Assembly (NCBI GenBank): GCA_902796375.1
Contig: CADBOW010000044.1
Coordinates: forward strand, 1 to 8,446
Origin: an uncultured Lachnospiraceae bacterium
GTDB taxonomy: Bacteria; Bacillota; Clostridia; Lachnospirales; Lachnospiraceae
DNA: 8,446 nucleotides
Direction of reading: 5' to 3'
The translations under genes and the position numbers were made by a program. Under the pieces are notes generated by a model, which worked only from the letters and a program-made list of their open reading frames with translations, was not told the origin of the DNA and searched no databases. Below are positions 1 through 6,434 of the stretch, piece by piece. The stretch's first letter is position 1; each line of letters starts with the position of its first letter.

Positions 1-437
1 ATGCCGCTGCTGATGCCGAAGATCCGGGACGCATTGCTGTCTCCGTATACACGGCCCAGATCCACCAGCTTCGGGATGTCGCAGTTCAGGATCTGCATCA
101 GAGCGGGAACCGTCTTCATGGGAAGTCCGTGTCCCCGGGCAAAATCATTTCCGGATCCTGTGGGGATCACTCCCAGCCAGACCCGTTCAAAATCCATGAT
201 TCCGTTCAGAACCTCATTCACCGTCCCGTCTCCGCCCACAACCACGATGCAGGCGGGAGCCTCCTTCGAACTGTATCTTCGAACGATCTCCGTTGTGATC
301 CGGCTTGCATGTCCCGGATATTTGGTCCTGTATGCATGATACGGCACGCCTTCCGCCTCCAGGATCCCCCTGACATTTCTCCATGTCTTCTTCCCGTGGC
401 CGCTGCCGCCCCCAAAATTCACGATAAAATATAGCAT
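1..437 (-). CDS. Diacylglycerol kinase / YegS-BmrU-type lipid kinase, N-terminal part (runs off the window)
   Basis: The gene starts at the ATG complementary to 435-437 and stays open to base 1, giving 145 visible codons with no stop. The family transfers the ATP gamma-phosphate to diacylglycerol or a related lipid at the inner face of the membrane. Diagnostic motifs are visible: a glycine-rich start (VNFGGGSGHGKK, residues 6-17), the nucleotide-binding GGDGTVNE at 68-75, and IPTGSGNDFAR at 91-101. Family members are about 290-310 residues, so roughly half is missing. AGGAG (complement of 443-447) precedes the start by about 5 nt. It begins 25 nt after the stop of the DUF1846 gene and is probably the third gene of that operon. 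The kinase fold is secure. Whether the substrate is diacylglycerol (DgkB-like, phospholipid turnover) or another lipid cannot be told, because the C-terminal domain is outside the window. Confidence 0.9.
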   Translation of the reverse strand, partial: MLYFIVNFGGGSGHGKKTWRNVRGILEAEGVPYHAYRTKYPGHASRITTEIVRRYSSKEAPACIVVVGGDGTVNEVLNGIMDFERVWLGVIPTGSGNDFARGHGLPMKTVPALMQILNCDIPKLVDLGRVYGDSNASRIFGISSG

Positions 438-462
438 CCTTCTCCTACCTATCCTTCCGATC

Positions 463-1947
463 CTACATGTGGAACAGTTTCTTATTCTGGTACTTCGGTT
501 CGCAGGTCAGATTTACCCCCAGTGTACGGAATACACCCACATCCACCTGGGAAAGGATCACGGAGCTGTGAACCTCCAGTCCTCTCAGCTTCGGAAGCTC
601 TGCATATGCCGCCGCCGCATCCCGATCCGAAACCGCCGCTATGGAAAGCGCGATCAGGATCTCGTCGATATGGAGCAGCGGATTGTGGTTCTGAAGGAAC
701 TTCACCTTAAGCTCCATGATGGGCTCAATAACCTGCGGCGAGATCAGCTTTACCTCGTCATCGATCCCCGCCAGCACCTTCAGGGCATTCAGGATCAGTG
801 CGGAGGAAGCCCCCAGCAGGGAAGAGGTTTTCCCTGTAATGATGGTTCCGTCGGGAAGCTCCATGGCAGCTGCCGGTCCTCCGGTTTCCTCTGCACGGAT
901 ATTTGCTGCCGCCACCACCGGACGATCTGCCGGAGAAAGCCCTGCCTTCTTCATCAGAAGCTCCAGCTTCTGGATGATCACATCCCCTGCATCTCCTTTT
1001 CTGCGATCGCAGAGTGCCTGATAATATCTCCGGATGATCTCCTGATTTGCCGCAGCCCGGGTCACCCCGTCATCGGTAATACAGTACCCTGCCATATTAA
1101 CGCCCATATCCGTCGGCGACTGATAGGGACTGGTCCCGGAGATCTTCTCAAACATTGCCTTCAAAACCGGGAAAACCTCCACATCCCGGTTGTAATTCAC
1201 CACCGTTTCCCCATAGGCCTCCAGATGGAAGGGATCGATCATGTTCACATCATTCAGGTCTGCAGTTGCCGCCTCATATGCCAGATTTACCGGATGATTC
1301 AGCGTCAGATTCCAGATGGGAAATGTCTCGAATTTCGCATAGCCGGCCTTCACGCCGCGCTTCTGCTCATGATACAGCTGAGACAGGCAGGTGGCCATCT
1401 TTCCGCTGCCCGGTCCCGGTGCCGTAACCACCACCAGCGGGCGTGTGGTTTCGATAAAATCATTCTTGCCATATCCCTCATCACTTACGATCAGAGGAAT
1501 ATCCGAGGGATAGCCCGGAATCGGATAATGACGATACACCTTCAGGCCCAGTGCCTTCAGCTTCTTCTCATATGCGATCGCCGACGGCTGCTCCTTGAAC
1601 TGTGTCAGGACCACACTTCCCACATACAGTCCGTTCTTCGTAAATGCATCCACCAGCCGGAGCAGATCCATGTCATAGGTGATCCCGATATCCCCGCGAA
1701 CCTTGTTCTTCTCGATATCGCCGGCCTTGATGGCAATCACGATCTCCGCCTGATCCTTCAGCTGCTTCAGCATGGTGATCTTGGAATCCGGAAGAAATCC
1801 CGGAAGCACCCGTGATGCATGGTAGTCATCGAAAAGCTTGCCGCCGAATTCCAGATACAGCTTTCCGCCGAACTCTCCGATCCTCTCCTTGATATGTTTG
1901 GACTGCATGTCCAGATACTTGTCATTGTCAAATCCGATTTTCGTCAT
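463..1947 (-). CDS. DUF1846 (UPF0371) family protein, 494 aa
   Basis: This full-length member of the DUF1846/UPF0371 family has a typical length of about 495-505 residues; the biochemical role of the family is unknown to me. Two conserved glycine-rich loops that look phosphate-binding are visible: APGPGSGK at residues 176-183, following a hydrophobic strand (LVVVT) as in a P-loop, and TGKTSSLLGASSA at 371-383. Another recognisable family stretch is SPTDMGVNMAG at 277-287. There is no signal peptide or membrane segment, so the protein is probably cytosolic. The start at 1947 is supported by AGGAG and AGGAAA (complement of 1950-1962) immediately upstream. It begins 20 nt after the helicase stop and ends 25 nt before the lipid kinase start, so co-transcription is likely. 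Family assignment is strong. NTP binding is inference from the loops only, and no specific reaction can be assigned. Confidence 0.88.
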   Translation of the reverse strand: MTKIGFDNDKYLDMQSKHIKERIGEFGGKLYLEFGGKLFDDYHASRVLPGFLPDSKITMLKQLKDQAEIVIAIKAGDIEKNKVRGDIGITYDMDLLRLVDAFTKNGLYVGSVVLTQFKEQPSAIAYEKKLKALGLKVYRHYPIPGYPSDIPLIVSDEGYGKNDFIETTRPLVVVTAPGPGSGKMATCLSQLYHEQKRGVKAGYAKFETFPIWNLTLNHPVNLAYEAATADLNDVNMIDPFHLEAYGETVVNYNRDVEVFPVLKAMFEKISGTSPYQSPTDMGVNMAGYCITDDGVTRAAANQEIIRRYYQALCDRRKGDAGDVIIQKLELLMKKAGLSPADRPVVAAANIRAEETGGPAAAMELPDGTIITGKTSSLLGASSALILNALKVLAGIDDEVKLISPQVIEPIMELKVKFLQNHNPLLHIDEILIALSIAAVSDRDAAAAYAELPKLRGLEVHSSVILSQVDVGVFRTLGVNLTCEPKYQNKKLFHM

Positions 1948-1967
1948 GGTTTCCTATCTCCTACAAT

Positions 1968-4145
1968 TCATACTTCCTGTTCCTGCCCGGCGGCGTCTTC
2001 GGACGATTCCTCCGGACTGATATGGTGATTCTTCCGTTCTTCCTCCAGTATCTTCGTCATGGCATTCTTCATCTGGTCCTCCAGAAGCTCCATACTGGCT
2101 TCCCCCACGGAGGACTCATCCGCAAAGCCGTCGAAGATCTCCGATTTTCCCTTCAGGATCCGGAGCACATGTTCATCTACGGTCTTCTCGGCCAGAAGCC
2201 GGAACACCTCCACCGAACGCGCCTGTCCCATCCGATAGACCCTGGAGATGGCCTGTGTCTCTATGGAGGGCTTCCATTGCGGTTCCAGAAGCACCACCAC
2301 ACTGGCTGCCTGAATATTCAGGCCCACGCCTCCGGCCACGATCTGACAGAGAAGAACGCTCCCGTCCGGGCCTGCTGCAAACTGATCCACCAGCTCCTGT
2401 CGCTTCTCCGCAGGAACACTTCCGCTGATGGGACCGAATACCCGATCCCCCAACAGCTCCCGTACCCGCTGGATGGTATCCAGAAAGAAGGAAAATACCA
2501 GAACCTTCCGCTTCTCTTCCTTTGCTTCCTCCACAATCTCCAGAAGCCTCCGTGCCTTTACGGAGTCGGCCAGATCATCCACATTCCATGAAACTCTCCG
2601 GACGTTGGCGAAGTTTCCTTCTGCCAGAGATGCCCTGTAGGCCTCCAGTTCCTTCTCTCCCAGACGGCACCATTCTTCCTTCTCCACCTTCTCCGGAAGT
2701 TCCTTCAGCACGTCCTCTCTGGTCCTTCTGAGATATACCGGGGCAACCTTCTCCCTGAATTCCGGTGCCATGGAAAGCTCCTTCATCCCGCGGATCTCCT
2801 CTGCCTTTTCGGTATTCAGCATACCGATCAGGAAGATCATTTCATCCACCCGGTTCTCCAGCGGAGTTCCCGTCATGAAGAGCACCCGGTCCGCTACGGC
2901 GGCATACCGCACAAGTCCTTTGGTGCGTTCCGCCTCCGGATTCTTCACGTAATGTGCCTCGTCCACCACCAAAAGATCCAGCAGCAGTCCCTCCGGCGGA
3001 GCCAGCTTCGTCACGGTTTCAAAGGTGGTAACCGCGATCCCGCCGTTTCTCAGCCAGTTGGAGAATTCCTGTTCCCGGTCATTTCCGTAGATCTCGGAGG
3101 CTGACAGCTGTGTATGCTGTTCGATCTCCCGGATCCAGTTGACCAGAACGCTGACGGGACAGACCACCAGAAAATGGGTCTTCTTCTCAGAGGAAAGATG
3201 TGCCATGGCGGCAAGGGCCTGCATGGTCTTGCCGAGTCCCATCTCGTCTCCCAGGAGGGTCCGTTTCTGATGAAGGATATACTTCGTACCGAACTCCTGA
3301 TAATTACGAAGCGTAGCCTTCATGAGAGAGGTATCCAGCGGAAATGCCTGAATCTCCTTTACGATCTCCTCCGGAAGTCCCTGACTGACCGGCCCGGATG
3401 CTCCCACCAGATTCTCCAGCAGCGCATAGACCGGCGCGGTATTCTTCTGAAACCGTTCCCAACAGAGATCCTGGGTCAGACTCTTCTCCCGTTCCGCAAA
3501 CTCCGTATAGATCCGGCGGATCGTATCCGGTGCTCCCGCCTCCTGCCAGTCCAAAAGGATCCGATAGGCCACAAAGCTTCTTTCCCGTTCCTCCTGGGAA
3601 AGGGTTCTCCAGGTCATGGGCGAGGTCATCCTCTCCTCCTCCGCGAGCTGTTCCTTCAGCTTCGGATCCTTGGCTGCAGATATGGCTGCCGCATCCAGCA
3701 TCAGCTCCTTCGTATCCTGCAGGATCATCACATTCCGTACCAGAGCCTCGGTATCCTTCGTCCGCTCCTCGATCCGAACCCTTGCCACATCTCTGGCATG
3801 TCTCGCGATCTCCTGCACGCGAAGGATGACCTTCTCCAGGGTGGCATCTCCGATCCCCGCCAGCTGATCCAGCTGCCGGACGGAAAGCTCCGCCAGCTGC
3901 CGTACATTTTCATAACCGGCCCTGCGAAGGGTTGCCACGGGAATCCCCTGTCCGCCGCTGTTCAGCTCATCCACAGAGGTTATCTCCAGAATATGGAGCA
4001 TGGCTTCCTGCTGCAGGCTACGGTAAACCGTCCGGATCCTGGTGATCAGAACATTCTCGGCGCCCAGCACTGCGGACAGCTTCTCTTCCGCGTCACTGAC
4101 ACTATGATACAGCTCTGCTGCCTGTATTGCCGTGGGCTGTTCCAT
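1968..4145 (-). CDS. SNF2-family DEAD/DEAH-box ATPase with N-terminal helix-hairpin-helix-like region, 725 aa
   Basis: This is an Swi2/Snf2-type double-stranded-DNA translocase. Proteins of this family use ATP to move on DNA and displace or remodel bound protein. Numbering from the 4145 ATG: a helix-hairpin-helix-like segment lies at about 66-115 (key part LDQLAGIGDATLEKV), then a helical linker to about 275. RecA domain 1 carries Walker A DEMGLGKT (300-307), Walker B DEAH (395-398) and motif III TGTPLENR (425-432). RecA domain 2 carries ISGSVPAEKR (573-582), GGVGLNIQAA (605-614) and motif VI QAISRVYRMGQ (631-641). The tail is acidic. No SWIM or nuclease domain is seen. The frame stays open up to a GTG at 4238, but that start sits inside the promoter and has its purine tract too close; the ATG at 4145 has AGGAG 5 nt upstream (4151-4155). 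It is the first gene of the minus-strand operon. Its cellular role is unknown. Confidence 0.92.
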   Translation of the reverse strand: MEQPTAIQAAELYHSVSDAEEKLSAVLGAENVLITRIRTVYRSLQQEAMLHILEITSVDELNSGGQGIPVATLRRAGYENVRQLAELSVRQLDQLAGIGDATLEKVILRVQEIARHARDVARVRIEERTKDTEALVRNVMILQDTKELMLDAAAISAAKDPKLKEQLAEEERMTSPMTWRTLSQEERERSFVAYRILLDWQEAGAPDTIRRIYTEFAEREKSLTQDLCWERFQKNTAPVYALLENLVGASGPVSQGLPEEIVKEIQAFPLDTSLMKATLRNYQEFGTKYILHQKRTLLGDEMGLGKTMQALAAMAHLSSEKKTHFLVVCPVSVLVNWIREIEQHTQLSASEIYGNDREQEFSNWLRNGGIAVTTFETVTKLAPPEGLLLDLLVVDEAHYVKNPEAERTKGLVRYAAVADRVLFMTGTPLENRVDEMIFLIGMLNTEKAEEIRGMKELSMAPEFREKVAPVYLRRTREDVLKELPEKVEKEEWCRLGEKELEAYRASLAEGNFANVRRVSWNVDDLADSVKARRLLEIVEEAKEEKRKVLVFSFFLDTIQRVRELLGDRVFGPISGSVPAEKRQELVDQFAAGPDGSVLLCQIVAGGVGLNIQAASVVVLLEPQWKPSIETQAISRVYRMGQARSVEVFRLLAEKTVDEHVLRILKGKSEIFDGFADESSVGEASMELLEDQMKNAMTKILEEERKNHHISPEESSEDAAGQEQEV

Positions 4146-4150
4146 CCCTT

Positions 4151-4155
4151 CTCCT
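4151..4155 (-). promoter_or_regulatory. Ribosome binding site deciding the SNF2 start
   Basis: Read on the minus strand, AGGAG is followed by 5 nt and the ATG complementary to 4143-4145. This is a much better initiation signal than that of the upstream in-frame GTG at 4238, whose only purine tract lies 3 nt or less from the codon. Confidence 0.85.
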
Positions 4156-4208
4156 TTCATCCTCGAACCGCTCATTCCACCCAGGGGTGCGATTGCACAT
4201 ACATAGTT

Positions 4209-4237
4209 ATTATATACATTTGACTGCGTTTCGTCCA
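4209..4237 (-). promoter_or_regulatory. Sigma-A-like promoter for the SNF2-DUF1846-lipid kinase unit
   Basis: Read on the minus strand, a -35 TGGACG (complement of 4232-4237, 4 of 6 match to TTGACA) is followed by exactly 17 nt and a perfect -10 TATAAT (complement of 4209-4214). Transcription would start near 4202, giving a leader of about 57 nt before the ATG at 4145. The -35 overlaps the rival GTG start codon at 4236-4238, which argues that translation from the GTG cannot occur on this transcript. Confidence 0.7.
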
Positions 4238-4385
4238 CCCTCTCCTACAAAATCGGATACCCCGCCTAAGGCGGCGCGATCGCAGCCATGTCAATGTCAG
4301 GTAATCGTTGGCAGGATTCTCATCACATAAACCGTCCTCGGCACTATGGCCTGGCCACAGATGCCCTGCAGGCTTGATAAAATCA
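4238..4385. other. Divergent intergenic segment between the two promoters
   Basis: No convincing gene is present between the two back-to-back promoters. The segment holds a perfect GC-rich hairpin, CCGCCT-A-AGGCGG (4262-4274), an adjoining 8-bp palindrome GCGATCGC (4276-4283), and an SbfI-type palindrome CCTGCAGG close to 4370. The hairpin has no T-run on either side, so it is not an intrinsic terminator. A 29-codon open frame (4288-4377, plus strand) lacks a ribosome binding site and is not called. The segment may carry regulator sites for either operon, but nothing is recognisable as a known operator. Confidence 0.45.
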
Positions 4386-4414
4386 TTGCATGTGATACTA
4401 GTGAGTAGTATAAT
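4386..4414 (+). promoter_or_regulatory. Strong sigma-A-like promoter of pta
   Basis: A -35 TTGCAT (4386-4391), a 17-nt spacer and a perfect -10 TATAAT (4409-4414) make a near-consensus housekeeping promoter. The predicted start is near 4421, giving a leader of about 84 nt. The strength fits an abundant central-metabolism enzyme. Confidence 0.8.
4395..4411. promoter_or_regulatory. Candidate operator: perfect 6-5-6 inverted repeat within the pta promoter
   Basis: ATACTA-GTGAG-TAGTAT is a perfect dyad lying between the -35 and -10 elements, with its right arm overlapping the first three bases of TATAAT. A protein bound here would block RNA polymerase. The spacer is 17 nt, so the longer spacer typical of MerR-type activation is absent. 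I cannot match it to a known operator, and it could be chance in an AT-rich promoter. Confidence 0.4.
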
Positions 4415-4420
4415 ATTAGG

Positions 4421-4504
4421 TGTGTTTTTGCCGTTTTGTTCCCGTGTTTCCATCACGATAAACGTCAGAAATACAACCAATTACGGAGAAGGGGATTACA
4501 AGAA
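4421..4504 (+). promoter_or_regulatory. pta 5' leader with ribosome binding site
   Basis: This is the predicted untranslated leader. Purine-rich GGAGAAGGGG (4485-4494) acts as the ribosome binding site about 10 nt before the ATG at 4505. A weak nested fold is possible, with CGTTT (4432-4436) pairing with AAACG (4460-4464) around CGTG/CACG (4443-4446/4454-4457). It is too short and interrupted to call a riboswitch or attenuator. Confidence 0.45.
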
Positions 4505-5488
4505 ATGAATATGTTCAGACAACTGATCGATAAACTGAAGAGCAGCCCGAAAACCATCGTATTCACCGAAGGTGTAGACGCCAGGATCCTGGAGGCATCC
4601 TCCCGTCTTCTGGCCAGCAGCTTTCTGACACCGATCCTGATCGGTAATCCGGATGCGATCTATGACAGCGCCGAGGAAAGCGGCTTCAATATCCGGGGTG
4701 CAAATATCATCGACCCCAACAATTTCAGTGATTTTGATAAAATGGTGGAAACCTTCATGGAACTCCGCCGGGAGAAAGGGGTCACAGAGGACGAGGCCCG
4801 GGCGATGCTTCGTCAGAATAATTATTTCGGTACCATGCTCGTGAAAATGGGCTACGCAGACTGTCTTCTGGGCGGTGCCACCTACTCCACTGCGGACACG
4901 GTTCGTCCGGCTCTGCAGCTGATCAAGACCAAACCCAACAACAAGATCGTTTCTTCCTGCTTCATCCTGGTCCGTCCCGGTGCAACCGGTAAAAATGAGG
5001 TTCTGGCCATGGGTGACTGCTCCATCAACATCAAGCCCAACGAGGACCAGCTGGTGGAGATCGCAGAAGAGACCATTAAATGTGCACAGATCTTCGGTAT
5101 CGATCCGCAGGTGGCATTCCTCAGCTATTCCACCATGGGAAGCGGTCACGGCGAGGATGTGGACAAGATGCGAAATGCAGCGAAGAAGACCAAGATCCGG
5201 AATCCGGAGATCCCCATCGACGGCGAAATGCAGTTTGATGCCGCAGTATCTCCTTCCGTAGCCAGCAAGAAGTTCCCCACCTCTCAGGTGGCAGGACATG
5301 CAAATGTATTCATCTTCCCGGACATCAACGCCGGAAATATCGGATACAAGATCGCACAGCGTATGGGTAACTTCGAAGCCTACGGTCCGATCCTTCTGGG
5401 ACTGAACTCACCCATCAACGATCTGTCCCGCGGCTGTACCGCAACAGAGGTTTATTCCATGGCGATCATCACAGCATCCTTTGCCTGA
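4505..5488 (+). CDS. pta: Phosphate acetyltransferase (phosphotransacetylase), 327 aa
   Basis: Pta interconverts acetyl-CoA plus phosphate with acetyl phosphate plus CoA in the cytosol, and with acetate kinase it yields ATP and acetate during fermentation. This is the short catalytic-domain-only form (typically about 325-335 residues), without the N-terminal regulatory domains of the E. coli enzyme. Conserved blocks are visible: YFGTMLV...GYADCLLGGA (108-125), SYSTMGSGHG (207-216), DGEMQFDAA (239-247), FPDINAGNIGYK (271-282) and GPILLGLNSPINDLSRG (294-310). S308 and R309 match the catalytic Ser-Arg pair known from the Methanosarcina enzyme. An Asp usually found six residues after that Arg is Glu (E315) here. 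ATG 4505 is chosen over ATG 4511 because it sits nearer the ribosome binding site. Phosphate butyryltransferase is a related alternative, but the residue pattern and length favour Pta. No ackA is adjacent, and a terminator follows at once. Confidence 0.94.
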   Translation: MNMFRQLIDKLKSSPKTIVFTEGVDARILEASSRLLASSFLTPILIGNPDAIYDSAEESGFNIRGANIIDPNNFSDFDKMVETFMELRREKGVTEDEARAMLRQNNYFGTMLVKMGYADCLLGGATYSTADTVRPALQLIKTKPNNKIVSSCFILVRPGATGKNEVLAMGDCSINIKPNEDQLVEIAEETIKCAQIFGIDPQVAFLSYSTMGSGHGEDVDKMRNAAKKTKIRNPEIPIDGEMQFDAAVSPSVASKKFPTSQVAGHANVFIFPDINAGNIGYKIAQRMGNFEAYGPILLGLNSPINDLSRGCTATEVYSMAIITASFA

Positions 5489-5522
5489 TGGGAACGCCGG
5501 GGTATTTCAACAAGTCTTTCAT

Positions 5523-5559
5523 TTCCCCGGTGGTTTATGGCCACCGGGGAACCGTTTTT
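5523..5559 (+). terminator. Intrinsic terminator of pta
   Basis: An 11-bp perfect stem, TTCCCCGGTGG (5523-5533) and CCACCGGGGAA (5541-5551), closes a 7-nt loop (TTTATGG). After CCG comes a run of five T (5555-5559). It lies 34 nt after the pta stop, separating pta from the next operon. The T-run is short and offset by 3 nt, but the stem is very stable. Confidence 0.85.
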
Positions 5560-5560
5560 A

Positions 5561-5646
5561 ATCAAAGATTAATCTTTCTCCAAAGATTCATTCATATTCG
5601 TTTGTTAGTATATGCCCAGAACGAAACGAAAATGATCATGAATCAC
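5561..5646 (+). promoter_or_regulatory. Upstream region of the DUF4342-regulator-kinase operon with AAAGATT repeats
   Basis: The operon must be transcribed from here if the pta terminator is efficient. CAAAGATT occurs twice in direct orientation (5563-5570 and 5581-5588, period 18 nt), and the first copy forms a perfect 14-bp palindrome with an inverted copy (AAAGATT-AATCTTT, 5564-5577). No strong promoter was found. TATATG at 5609-5614 is a possible -10 but lacks a fair -35 at 16-18 nt. The repeats could be a regulator site, and this is inference. Confidence 0.35.
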
Positions 5647-5660
5647 AGGAGGAACCTATC

Positions 5661-6413
5661 ATGGGATGCAACAATATGGATGATTTTGATAAGATTGAAA
5701 AATTAAGGCAGCGGGCAAATGTCAGTTATTCGGAAGCAGGCGACGCACTTCGTGCCTGCAACGGAGATCTTCTGGATGCCATGGTATATCTTGAGCGTCT
5801 GGGCAAGGTTCGCGGACCGGAGCAGCCCTCCTTCTCCACCGATTCCCAGGAGAAAACATCCTATGAAAACGTACCGGAGGTTGTAGTACGGAGCCAGACC
5901 GAAAATACGGATCCGTCCTTCGGTTCCCAGCTGGGACATCTTCTGAAGACGGCATTTCAGAAGAGCCTGGACAACTACCTGGTGGTATCACATAAGAACG
6001 AGGAGAAGTTCCGTATTCCGATCCTGGTTCTCATCCTGGCATTTCTGTTCTTCAACATTGCAGCTCTGATCGCAGTCATCATCTCCCTTTTCTTCGACGT
6101 ACGCTACAGCTTCGTCGGCAAGGATGATCTGTCTTCCGTAAACCGGGTTATGGAGCAGGCCGGAAGCAAGGCAACCGAGTGGATGCATGAAAGCTACGCA
6201 AAGCAGCAGGCAAAGGAAGCGCAGCAGAAGGAAGCACAGCAGAGGGAAGCTCGGCAGAGGGAAGAAGCAGCCTTCCGGGCAGCTAAGAAGAACGAGGACA
6301 CTAAGAACGACACAAAGAACAGCTCCGAATCGATCCGTCCGAAGACCTTCGCGGAAAAGGAAGTGGAAGATCTGGTTCGGAAATATGATGAAGAGGATAA
6401 GAAAAACAAATAA
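5661..6413 (+). CDS. UBA/TS-N domain plus DUF4342 single-pass membrane protein, 250 aa
   Basis: Residues about 7-48 form a UBA/TS-N-like three-helix domain, with the hallmark ACNGDLLDAMVYLERLG resembling the EF-Ts N-terminal domain. A polar linker (50-85) follows. Then comes a DUF4342-like block in which a strand (NYLVVSHKNEEKFRIP, about 105-120) leads into one hydrophobic membrane helix (about 119-146). The C-terminal 100 residues are highly charged and probably helical, with a KEAQQ/REARQ repeat at 185-204 and a Lys/Asp/Glu-rich end. There is no signal peptide, so the UBA-like domain is probably cytoplasmic. The start has AGGAGG (5647-5652) 8 nt upstream. It begins the operon, 21 nt ahead of the response regulator. 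The function of DUF4342 is unknown. Location next to a two-component pair suggests an accessory or target role at the membrane, which is inference. Confidence 0.85.
   Translation: MGCNNMDDFDKIEKLRQRANVSYSEAGDALRACNGDLLDAMVYLERLGKVRGPEQPSFSTDSQEKTSYENVPEVVVRSQTENTDPSFGSQLGHLLKTAFQKSLDNYLVVSHKNEEKFRIPILVLILAFLFFNIAALIAVIISLFFDVRYSFVGKDDLSSVNRVMEQAGSKATEWMHESYAKQQAKEAQQKEAQQREARQREEAAFRAAKKNEDTKNDTKNSSESIRPKTFAEKEVEDLVRKYDEEDKKNK
6213..6257 (+). repeat. 15-bp in-frame tandem repeat (three units plus a decayed fourth)
   Basis: The units are AAGGAAGCGCAGCAG, AAGGAAGCACAGCAG and AGGGAAGCTCGGCAG, followed by a degenerate fourth beginning AGGGAAGAAGCAGCC (6258-6272). They encode KEAQQ, KEAQQ, REARQ and REEAA in the charged tail of the DUF4342 protein. 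The 15-bp period keeps the frame, so gain or loss of units would change tail length without disrupting the protein. Confidence 0.8.
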
Positions 6414-6434
6414 GATTCAGTAAAGGAGCAACCT

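Noticed and set aside
469..1815. 448-codon open frame on the plus strand opposite the DUF1846 gene
   Set aside because: It is fully antisense to a clear family protein, is rich in Arg/Cys/His/Leu in a non-protein-like pattern, and has no ribosome binding site. It arises from codon bias of the real gene.
3114..4223. 369-codon open frame on the plus strand opposite the SNF2 gene
   Set aside because: It is antisense to conserved helicase motifs, shows no recognisable domain, and its end overlaps the helicase promoter.
4146..4238. 31-residue N-terminal extension of the helicase from a GTG at 4238
   Set aside because: The GTG overlaps the -35 element, its purine tract is too close, and the ATG at 4145 has a well-placed AGGAG.
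4262..4283. GC-rich hairpin and GCGATCGC palindrome as a terminator or a HIP1-type element
   Set aside because: No T-run follows on either strand, and a single GCGATCGC is expected by chance in DNA rich in GATC.
4288..4377. 29-codon open frame in the divergent region, ending GLATDALQA
   Set aside because: There is no ribosome binding site or promoter in front of it and no family resemblance. It could be a decayed gene end, but nothing supports it.
4432..4464. Possible riboswitch or attenuator in the pta leader
   Set aside because: The only pairing is short, interrupted stems of 4-5 bp, with no T-run and no known aptamer pattern.
4496..5299. 267-codon open frame on the minus strand opposite pta
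   Set aside because: It mirrors conserved pta codons and has no family resemblance.
5488..5706. 72-codon frame overlapping the pta stop as TGATG
   Set aside because: It reads straight through the strong terminator hairpin and out of frame into the DUF4342 gene, with no protein-like features.
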